Shown: in pieces, positions 48,726 through 58,331 of the stretch
Numbering within the stretch: position 1 is the stretch's first letter
Layout of the letters: every line of letters begins with the position of its first letter
Assembly: GCF_023101765.2 (NCBI RefSeq)
Contig: NC_064234.1
Span: 6,820,001-6,884,000 of the forward strand
Reading direction: 5' to 3'
Origin: Spodoptera frugiperda
Taxonomy: Eukaryota > Arthropoda > Insecta > Lepidoptera > Noctuidae
Length of the DNA stretch: 64,000 nucleotides
Translations under genes and position numbers: made by a program
The notes under the pieces: model-generated
Seen by the model: the letters and a program-made list of their open reading frames with translations, nothing else
The model's database searches: none
What the model was told of the DNA's origin: nothing

Positions 48726-49584
48726 CACAAGTATTTCTACGCAATTAATTACACATTTTATTGATCCATTGATCATTGGAATTGCATGTGGGATTAAAGT
48801 GTAAAAAATGTATTTATCGACAAGTTATGTAAAAACTTACTAATATGTTATTTGAACCGAAATATTTGATAGTTTAGACATTTATTTAAATTTTATTAAA
48901 AATCCTTTGTAATTATAAACAGAGCCAAGGATTTCTGCACGGTAGTCACCATAACGACGACATATTGTATCGAAGGATCAATGTAGTTGTAGAATATAAG
49001 CTACTTGATGATTATTTTAAGCCGTTTTTACATAGGTACGTTTTAAAACTGTTCAGTTCCCAAAATAGAATGGCTAAACAGTATTTAATTCTATAATCAA
49101 AATGTTAGCGAAAATACATAAAAGACCATAAAACAATTGAATGAGAGTAAATATCTAAACCAAAATTACTTCTAATATTACGTATTACATAAGAGAGATT
49201 TCCTTCTAGGAAATTACGCAACGAAATCCTTCATAGACCTTGTGGCCGGTCTATTCAGAATCGTAAATTGTGTGTATAAAAGGAGTTATTTAAATAATCT
49301 ACACATGAAAAGAGAACTATTTCTATCACGCTTCTACACATAACCACGTTATGACGCTGCTAAATTTTGTGACGGATTTCTTATATGTTCGCACTTAAAT
49401 GGAATACCATTACGTAACAATAAGTACCTGTATACATAATTACGCCTTTTATGCAATAATTACCTTTTTTGTGTTCTCGTAATAAGTAGATCTGACAATT
49501 ATCAACTTGCGACGTCTTCAACGACAGTAATACACATACATACCTACATATGTACGTACGTAAGTACATACCTATATCTGCAAA
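48726..49584. other. Intergenic AT-rich DNA
   Basis: No gene or recognised repeat. The end of the block has TACGTACGTAAGTACATACC-type alternating sequence (49550-49575). Confidence 0.4.
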
Positions 49585-49686
49585 GTGGTAGGAAGCGAAG
49601 AGCTGAAGATAGAGCTCAATGGCGCATGGCGTGCTATTGGAGAAGCCTATATTCAACAAAGAGATGATGATGATGATGATGATGAG
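49585..49686 (+). mobile_element. 3' end of a LINE with a GAT-repeat tail
   Basis: In one + frame the DNA reads RRAEDRAQWRMACYWRSLYS then TKR and stop. This resembles the (A/V)DR..WR C-terminal end of several insect LINE ORF2 proteins. It runs into a (GAT)n tail (about 49664-49687), a usual 3' terminus for such elements. Only the last about 25 codons are present. Confidence 0.5.
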
Positions 49687-49687
49687 G

Positions 49688-52624
49688 GCTTTTACAAATG
49701 AAAGAATACCTAAAACATTTGCAAATTGATTATTTTATCTCAGATTATGTCCTTGTGTTATGCCGAATGGAGTCGTTATTTACAAATCCTTTTTTATCCT
49801 GAAAAACAAAAAAAATATAGATTAATGTAGTGGATGTGATATTTTTATTTCTCCATACGATATTACGATATAAATTACATAAGTTGGATTGCCCCACATC
49901 TGAGAACAAAAAGAGATATAATGCACAGCCGATACACATGTGACACAATTTAATGTCCATCCTAAAACGTGACTGTCAGTAAGTTATCTTTGCGGTCTAC
50001 TCTTAACAGCTATAAAAAAAACATTTTGTAATATTTACTCTTATAATGAAAACACACGTGAGGAGAAACGTGTGTGATAACATTTTGATAATATCAAAAA
50101 TGTATTTAATCTATTGCAGAAAATATTAGTCTCGTGTCCTTTAATTACTATCGCTAATAACTCACTCGTAACACGTGATTTTAACAATATTAATAAATAT
50201 ATTATGTTTAAAACCGTGTACGCATTTTGTTCATAGATATTCCGTTTGGCTAACTGCGTCACATGTTTACCACTGTTTTTCGGCATATCGCGAATTCGCG
50301 ACTATGAATTAGATTTAAATCTGAATTGTAGCAATATTGTTAAAGTAACGTAATTTGTTACTTGTTTGTAATTCTATTGAAGATTGCGTTTCACGGATTT
50401 GAGGCCAAGGACAAGGTTAGCCCATAGGTAATAGAACTAGCCTTGGTAGTTTAATCAATACCATAATCAAGCTCTATTTGTAGATCCCATCACAAAGTCA
50501 ACAAGGAAGTTTAAACTACATATTTATAGCTTTTTAATTTCAGATAAAAGACAATTTAGATAGTAAATAGAAGATGTAGCCAAACTACCCAACATCACTG
50601 GGAAATGAAACTTCTAACTAACTTTAGGGTAGATCATAGTAAACCCGACAAATAGTTAGTACTTTATCAAATAGGTATTGGTAACGCTAACACAAGTCTA
50701 TAAAGTAAACGCCTACGCAAGGCAATACACGTGCCGCTTTAGGGTCATAACGCGGTGAAGGTCGCGGGTCCCGGACCAGGCCTCTGAAAATAAGCGGCTC
50801 GGCCGACGACCCCGAGGAAATCTTCCAGGGCACCTGACCTTGACCTTTACACGCGCACGCGCTGTCACCGTCACATAGTGCCCTGACCCTGTTACGAAAG
50901 AATCATCTTATGTACTACGCACCAACTATGTTGTGCGTATATTAGGTACTTTCAGTAGGGTGCGAAGTCGGCCTTTGTTCAATACTTCCTGTTTGTTCCA
51001 AAATGTTTTGGTTGATATCGTTAACCTAATGGTGTTCGTAACCACAATATTCGAACTCCCCTACTTCTTGTTGTTAGGTATTTTTGTAAGTTTGCCTATC
51101 TTCAACAAAGCTGAAAATAATCTGATCGCGTTCCTCGAAACACGCACATATAGGTACACGTCTCTGCCTAAGAGTACGTCAATGTGAATCTGAAAGCTTT
51201 GATACGCAATAAACTTGTCCGCTCGTATAGTGATCGCAAGCTGACTGTTTACAAGGACACTTTTTAATGCGTACTAAAATGGAGTCTGTTGTGGCATAAC
51301 TCAGTCCGAACCCAAGTCCTCAGTAATGGTGATCAGCTAAGCACCAAAAATAACAGACATTTTTAGGTTCATTGAGTAACATACAATAAAATTGTTTTTA
51401 GAATCCTCGCATTAGAACATTCCCAAATTAGAATTGTGGAATATAATTCCTTAAAAGTCTAAAAGCGTAAAATATCTTCAGAATACTTCCTTTTTAATAA
51501 ACTCCACAATTCCCGCAAGGAGGATCAAGAGCGTCGCGTCGTCTGATTCGCCAGCAACCGTTGAATGCAAGTGTTGCATGGTATCTCGGCAGGGTAGAAT
51601 CAGGGTTCATGATGATGATAATTCTTATTATTATCAAGCTGTGCACAATTAGCTGTGATCTAACATATAATTCATTAGAAGGCAACGTGTTCTCAATGTG
51701 ACCTCAGATAATTCGGGGAATTTAACCCAAGTTATGATTTGCTAAAATTATTTATCTCAATTAACCCCGGTCGTATGCGGAACTGATACTCAAATGTGCT
51801 TTGACAAATTCTAATTATGAGTCGGTGTTATCTGTGTGAGAAGATCAAGGCTTCGATATGATGATAAAAAATAAAGGTCGTTTGCAATGAAGGTCGAAAT
51901 AATTTGCTGTAACGTCAGTGTAGTGGTCACACATGATGGTTTCATTCCTAGGTCACAATTTCAAGATATTGGGATTTATTTACCTATACTCTTCTGGGTA
52001 TAGAATATTCAAGTGTATCTAAAATATATAGTCGGAACTTCATTAATATTTAATTGAACAGGGTTTAGGGTTCCATTCCCCATTCCCCTGCCGAGTAAAG
52101 TAACATTAACGAAATCATTTTTTTTAATGTTCAGTAACGAACTGTGTATGCCAACAATCTTTACCTTTTCTGGACCCTTTCAATAGACCAATGACGGGCG
52201 AGAATGCAATCGAGCTCACTTCGAATGTTTCGAATTGACAATTACAGAATACCCTAGCTGATTCTAGAAATCACACAGATTAAAAAAAGAATTTTCACGC
52301 AACTGTTCTTATTCTATTTTTAGGTAGGTTCAATATTTCCTCATCTTCATTTAAACCATACTATATTTAAACTAATCCCCATTTGGGCGTGCCTGTGAGA
52401 ATTAGCAGCAAGATAAACGGCTGTTTAACTAAGTATGTTATCTAATCTAAAATTCTGTAAACTCATTAAACTAACTCAATAAAGTTGAGGGTCCAGTGGA
52501 CATTAGGAGACAGAAGATAGCAGGTTACAATGATAGGTTCGTATTATCTCCTTTAATTTAGACCTAAATCATCTTTAAATGAAAACAATAAAATTAATAA
52601 ATTCTATTAATAAAACACTTCAAT
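49688..52624. other. Intergenic; one GC-rich island with receptor-like sites
   Basis: Mostly AT-rich without genes. The island at 50745-50890 holds TGACCTTGACCTT (50835-50847). Its reverse complement contains TCAAGGTCA, the FTZ-F1/ERR-type nuclear receptor site, with a second half site directly abutting. Another AGGTCG half site pair lies at 51876-51900. Open frames are AT-rich and unsupported. Confidence 0.35.
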
Positions 52625-52800
52625 TAAATAAGACTGCATCGATGGTCAAGTCGTAAATGTGAATGCCGAGCTAAGAATCTCAGATTCGATTCCTGGTTCA
52701 GGTAAACTATTCAGGATCTTTTGGTTTTATGAAAATTACTTAATAGCGTGGAGAATTGTGCCCGGTTTATATGACAATTTGTCCCAATATGCACAATACA
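52625..52800 (+). mobile_element. tRNA-derived SINE, + orientation
   Basis: The head reads GACTGCATCGATGGTCAAGT, then CAGATTCGATTCCTGGTTC (B box). The body continues with CTTTTGGTTTTATGAAAATT and ends near GAATTGTGCCCGGTTTATAT. Same family as 32308, here on the opposite strand. Confidence 0.65.
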
Positions 52801-52867
52801 AATCTAATGCAATTAAAAGTCAAACAATTGATAGAATTACGAAATCCATAAGATTGCCAAAAGATGT

Positions 52868-52935
52868 ATGCAACTCGGGAGTCGAACCCAATCAAAATTC
52901 TCTGCTCAACGATTGTATCTGCAACGATTGAATCG
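52868..52935 (-). mobile_element. Degenerate inverted SINE head
   Basis: CAACTCGGGAGTCGAACCCA resembles an inverted B box, and CAACGATTGAATCGGGTTAA the distal head. It lies about 70 bp from the + copy, so two heads face each other. Low similarity; it may be coincidental. Confidence 0.3.
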
Positions 52936-53293
52936 GGTTAATTCAACACTAACAAAATTATTTAAATTTTACACAAAATTGTACTTACAAAACAATAAAA
53001 AATTATAATAATACCGCGTACAATTAATAAACAATAATCGATAATTATTATAATACTGGTTACGACATCTGTTTGATACTGAGTGTTACAGCAGTAACAA
53101 CAAATGCCGTAATAACAAAGTTGCCGGCCTCGCGACGATAGATGGCGTTTGAGTAAGTTGTATCAAACTGATGATGAGCGTTTTCAGGATTTTATGTACA
53201 CGCATAACTGTAATTCTGTTTTCAATCTCGTGTACAGGAAAATAAAAGAGTATGTGAAAATACCTTAAAACTATTTCTGATATTAGATAACAA

Positions 53294-53510
53294 CTAGCTT
53301 CTTGCCAGTTCCGTGGAATAAAAAATATCCTACTTATATGTTGTTCCAGACTTCATTTCGATCCAAATTTTATTCCGATCTAGCCCTATTCCAAATTTCA
53401 TTCCGATCCTTTCAGCCATTTTGAGTTTGTGTGTATGTTTGTTAATCGTGACTGTTTAACAAACATACACACAAACTCACAAATATTCGCATTTATAATA
53501 CATATTACTA
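53294..53510 (-). mobile_element. Helitron-like element with an internal perfect palindrome
   Basis: The CTAG end at 53294-53297 and the body phrases CAAATTTCATTCCGATCC and TTCAGCCATTTTGAGTTTG belong to the same group as 11489. The CCGATC phrase is partly duplicated. TGAGTTTGTGTGTATGTTTG plus TTA (53422-53444) is exactly inverted at 53457-53479 around a 12-nt loop, so the distal part has been inverted-duplicated. Confidence 0.55.
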
Positions 53511-54123
53511 AGACATAACTGACCAAAAAATTTGTTAGGAAAGGAGAACATGCAACAACAACACATCTGATCAATTAGTGGCACTCGTATACGGATACAG
53601 GGGATTTCTAAGGGCGTTGCTAGCGTTCTTTGGTGATGGTTTGGGAGCGGTATTGGTACTCTAGTGGATTTTCGGGTCGAAACAAGGAGCGTATGGCTCT
53701 CCACAAGCCACTTGGGTTAAATTATTGTACATGGGCGTCCATAGAAACTAAAAAAAATTACTTGGACCAAGACAGTAATTTATACTACCTATACCTAAGC
53801 GAGTAGGTTCCGGGTCACATGACAATGACATGTGTATAATTTAAATATTGTTTTGTTGACCTAGAAATGAAAGATTATAAAAGTATTTACGTAGCCGTAG
53901 ATTACCTTTATAAGTACCTGCTATCAAAAACATGATGAATGTTGCAGGGTTAGATAACCTCATTATACAATCTAAGCATCAAGATAGAAATAAGAAATGA
54001 TAATCTTACACTGTTTCCATGCACAAATAACATTATCGATTTGACTCCTATAAAAGTAAAAAGAAGTTGTAAATAAAATTAAAGATATTTAAAATTTATA
54101 AGTATACCTAGTCATATTAAAAT

Positions 54124-55607
54124 TCTATTCATCTATACATATAATAAAATCGTAGAAAAGTGCTGTCTGTACATCTATACATATAATAAAATCGTAGAAA
54201 AGTGCTGTCTGTACATCTATATCTATATCTATACATATAATAAAATCGTAGAAAAGTGCTGTCTGTACATTGAAAATAAAAATAAAAAAAATAGCAGGGG
54301 TTATTGTTATGTCGATGTCGAACCCAAAAATGGAATTAACTTTTTTTTTGTCTGTTTGTCTGTTTGTCTGTTTGTCTGTTCGTCTGTGCGCGCTAATCTC
54401 AGAAACGGCTGATCCGAGTTGGATGCGGTTTTCACGAATATGTTGTGGGATGCTTAAATTTACATTTAGTGTTTGTTTCATGTCAATCGGTTCATAAATA
54501 AAAAAGTTATGTCAAATTAAAGAATCACGTCGAACATTCTATGCTTATACCATTAATCTCCGCAACTATTTGACGGATTTGGTTGAAATTTGGTACAGAT
54601 ATAGTTTGGAACCTTAGAAAGGACAAAGGATAGCTTTTATTTCAAAAATCAAAAAATAAAAATAAGAAATAAATTTATTCCGGACATACAGCTCACGGTT
54701 TCTGTATTCGCGGCATATTTACGGAACGCATACCCCGCGAATAAAGAGCTTCTACTGTATAAATAAATAATCCAAGTTGTCTTTATCCTCGATAGATGGC
54801 GTTGGGATCGAAATAGATCGCGCTATGGTTTCGTTACATTCATTTGGTTGGGTATCGGCCGGGCGCTTCGGTACTATCGTAGAAAAAGTGTATATCAGTC
54901 GTATGATTATTTGTCTGTAGTGGTCCTGCTGTTTCGTATATTCTAAATTGGTTTCGTTGTATTTGTCAATAAATAAGTTTATTTGTTGGGTTTTCCTGGT
55001 TTTCTGGTTAAACTATTTAACGTAGGTTTAGTTTGATATCGATTATTAGTAGTTACTGTAGTTAGTTTTTTTAATAAAATTGTAAGTCTAATTTATAAAT
55101 TAAAAATTTTTTTAGCTAACATATCCGTGATGGGTGTCTATGGATAGGTCTTTAAAAAGACATTAAGGTTCCTAAAACCATTTTTAGTCAAAATCAATCG
55201 TTTGAAAGTTAGACGCCTCCAAAGTGGAAAAATGAGTGTCCCCCTCCCTCTAACTTTTAAAATAAGAGAGTGAGAAATCTTAAAAATATATATGCTGTAG
55301 ATATCAATGGAAACTACCAACGAAAATTAGTTTGAACGAGATATCGTTATTAGTTTTTAAGAAATAAATATTTTCAAAAACCGCAAATATAACTTTGTCG
55401 TTCATACAAACACTATGCAAAACCAAGTTATTTTATAACTTTGATATTATGTCATCTACTTGCTGCTACGGAACCCTTCATGGGCGAGTCCGACTCGCAC
55501 TTGGCCGGTTTTGAAGAGATCCCGCGAGATCGGGAACTATGTGGTTAAAACCAAAAATTTGCCGGAAGTCACTATTCCACGCGAACGAAGTCGCGGGCAA
55601 AAGCTAG
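54124..55607 (+). mobile_element. Helitron-like element with 42-bp tandem repeats and a nested insertion
   Basis: The left part carries three copies of a 42-bp unit, CTATACATATAATAAAATCG then TAGAAAAGTGCTGTCTGTACAT, starting at 54133, 54175 and 54229. A CTATAT insertion separates copies 2 and 3. A TTTGTCTG run (about 54349-54380) follows. The right end is CGCGAACGAAGTCGCGGGCA (hairpin), then AAAAGCTAG|T, the Helitron-type 3' end. A 410-bp partial copy of the GGCCAAGTGCGAGTC repeat (55100-55510, minus) is inserted near the right end. No Rep/helicase is encoded. Open frames over the repeats are artefacts. Confidence 0.55.
55100..55510 (-). repeat. Nested partial copy of the GGCCAAGTGCGAGTC repeat
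   Basis: It is the inverted counterpart of 40586-41000: the plus strand ends GTCCGACTCGCACTTGGCCG and contains GCTGCTACGGAACCCTTCAT. The shared region stops at about 55100, after ACATATCCGTGATGGGTGTC, so the distal third (with the second inverted end) is missing. Confidence 0.7.
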
Positions 55608-56402
55608 TGAGTAATACAAAAGTAAGAACTTTATGTTAGCAAGCAATCCAATTAAAATAAATGGTTTGACTAAAAACAATTTTGTTGTTAAAATCTTTAA
55701 TGTTGATTTATATCTATGTATATCTCAATCTAACGTCATTCAGAAGCCCCACACAGACATGTTGCCTAACAAAGTAAGATCGCCGTAAAAATATAAATAT
55801 CCTACTAACTGCCATTGAAAATTGAAATACTGCACACTTCAGTCTACTCTATAGTAAAATGTGATAAAAGTAAAAAATATCATAAATATAAAAAAAGAAA
55901 ATATTGTGTGTGTATTGTAAGTGTAGTATAGTTGTATCTATTATCTACTAGCTAACCAAAGATTCTAAAATACTTAAGTATTCACATACTTATGATCAAA
56001 AAATAAAATACATCTCGCCAATAGGAAAACTCGAGGAAATATCCGTTACTCTATGAACATAAAAACCTTAATTTCGAACGCAGTGTGCGGCACTGCTACG
56101 CCGTAGTACATCTCGTAGTACTTTCAAATTTAAAATGCGGAAAAGCATCTGTACCATGGCTTATACTAATATCGCGTTACCTTGGTAGCATAGTAAGATT
56201 TTATTTGAATTCTCTAGGATTAATAAGACGGTTGTATTTTTCAGCAAACAAATATAAGAATGTATACAATTCACCTGGGACGATTTTATGACGACTATTG
56301 AGCAATAGGGGCTTCATTCCCTTAACAATAGAAAAGTATTACCTACTGGGATTTGAAAAACCAATTAAGTTTAAGGAGCTGTGTATTGAATTATAGACAC
56401 AA

Positions 56403-56774
56403 TCTATATATTAATACGTGATGCAAAAACTTTGGACCTCTTTTTACGATAATTGCGCGGACGTAGGAGCATAAAATTTGGTACACTTATAGTTTATGTG
56501 TAGGAGAAGTGTATAGCGCTAATATTTTTCAAAAATAATGCTTATAAAGTACATTGAATCAATAAATAAAACATTACACACACATGCATAGTATCTGATC
56601 GTATTTGACAAAACGTCAAAATCGATAGACATTGCGATGATATTCTCACGTCTCATATGAAAAGAGTTTTATAAAAGAGTTTGAATTAAATAAAAATTAT
56701 CCTTCAACGTACGTTAAGTGGTATTGTAAATTAAATCATATATGGTCGAATTTCGGCCACTAGGCGACCACTAG
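56403..56774 (+). mobile_element. Helitron-like element, first unit of a tandem dimer
   Basis: The unit starts TCTATATATTAATACGTGAT and ends GGCGACCACTAG. Near the 3' end GGTCGAATTTCGG can fold as a hairpin, weaker than in the second unit. It is 372 bp and carries a roughly 60-bp internal deletion compared with the second unit (around 56660). The 5' TC, 3' CTAG and hairpin fit Helitron ends. Confidence 0.6.
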
Positions 56775-57207
56775 TCTATATATTAATACGTGATGCAAAA
56801 ACTTTCGGAACATTTTTACGAAAATTGCGCGGACGTAGGAGCATAAAATTTGGTACACTTATAGTTTATGTGTAGGAGAAGTGAAAAATGCTAATATTTT
56901 TCAAAAATAATGCTTATAAAGTACATTAAATCAATAAATAAAACATTACACACACTACCATGCATAGCATTGTATTTGACAAAATGTCAAAATTGACAGA
57001 CATTGCGATGATATTCTCACGTCTCATATGAAAAGAGGTTTCTCATTGAAGGAGGTTTGGTTATTCATGATCCGCCGGAATATATTAATTTGAATTTCAC
57101 AAAACTAATAGCAATTTGTTAAATAAAAATTATCCTTGAACGTATGGAAAGTGGTATTGTAAATTAAATCGTATATGGTCGAATTTCGACCACTAGGCGA
57201 CCACTAG
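56775..57207 (+). mobile_element. Helitron-like element, second unit of a tandem dimer
   Basis: It abuts the first unit directly (CTAG|TCTATAT). It is 433 bp, retains GGAGGTTTGGTTATTCATGA and following sequence missing from unit 1, and ends GGTCGAATTTCGACC (perfect 5-bp stem), then ACTAGGCGACCACTAG|T. Tandem arrays are a known product of rolling-circle transposition. Confidence 0.6.
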
Positions 57208-58008
57208 TTCAAATTAATTCCATATTTTTACGTTTAACGTAACAAAGACAATACTTTATTAAAAACTAGAAAATTATTTTTATCGTTCCTTTTCACAAAG
57301 TACCAATTAATTACTGTGAGACATTGACAATTGAGAGCAAGAAAAAGAAAAGTTACAGTTAATATTAGAACTTTACTTAGACATTTTTCTCTCGAGATAT
57401 TATATATCTACGTCATTGTTATTTTTCCATCAAAGCCAGTACTATGTGCAGAGGTAGTTAGGTAGGTATCGGTGGCACAGACCGTGGGCGGCGAGCACAG
57501 GCGGTGCTGCAGGGGAAGCGAACGTTAACCCTTTCTGCAGTTCATTCGCCGTCTGGCCTCACCCCTAAAAACCTCCCAACCTCCCTAGCCGCCGACCCGA
57601 CTGCACGCTTGCCATACTGCAAGCCAACACTTTTTACCTACTACCTATCGCTAAATGTACGAATTTAAACTACGCCCCGATATAACAGCACTAGAGCAGG
57701 GCAACTCATACCTGCTGCTTTGGTATGCTAAACCTATTTTCTATTAATGTTTTGAAATAAAATTGATAATTTAAATTAATTAATAATTTAGTAATTATTA
57801 TTATCAAGATACCTAATTAGAAGTATTGAAGGAAATATTCTTAGATATATATATTCGCAAGATGCAGGCGTAGTTGTCGGCAATATAAGTAGTACCTACA
57901 TTCATGCACTTCTACAGTATGACAATGCGATAACGTCCGCAGAAAGTAGGAAGGTTTGTTTTTCATCGCGTGATATGTACGTTCTTCATTAATTATGAAA
58001 TTATGATT
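57208..58008. other. Intergenic with a GC-rich island
   Basis: The island at 57465-57620 (GTGGGCGGCGAGCACAGGCG) has no supported exon. A short minus frame after GTTGGCTTGCAG is only 16 codons. AT-rich elsewhere. Confidence 0.35.
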
Positions 58009-58331
58009 AAGGGTGTTTTTCTACCAAAAACGTGCTATGCTACGTTGCTGTGGATCCGTTTAGCTTCCACCAATCATATTCGTTGGTATACATAGCATAG
58101 CATTGGTAGAAACGGATTCAGACAAACTATGTTTTTATATGAAAAATGCGTGATATGGATGCGTAATATGAATGCGTACTATGGATGCATGCTATGGATG
58201 TGTGCTGTGGATGGCTTCCCTACTATTTATATCAGTGGAAACGGTCACATAGTTTTACAGCCTAGCTATTACATCTTCGTAGCATAGCCACATAGCACAT
58301 CTCTGAGAAAACCACATAGAAAATCACCCTA
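58009..58331. mobile_element. MITE with subterminal hairpins and a minisatellite
   Basis: The ends are inverted copies, AGGGTGTTTTTCTA (left) and TAGAAAATCACCCT (right). Further inside, GTGCTATG/CATAGCAC blocks are also inverted. A secondary hairpin pairs GGATCCGTTT with AAACGGATTC (58050-58125). The left flank reads TTAA and the right TAAC, which might be a decayed TTAA duplication. No coding capacity. Confidence 0.6.
58146..58210 (+). repeat. 13-bp tandem repeat, five units
   Basis: Five abutting variants of ATGCGTGATATGG (58146, 58159, 58172, 58185, 58198) differ by 2-4 substitutions each. They lie within the MITE and account for its ATGGATGCG-rich centre. Confidence 0.8.

Noticed and set aside
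54125..54481. 118-codon minus frame with repeated VQTALFYDFIICID
   Set aside because: Translation of the 42-bp tandem repeat in a Helitron-like element; not a protein repeat.
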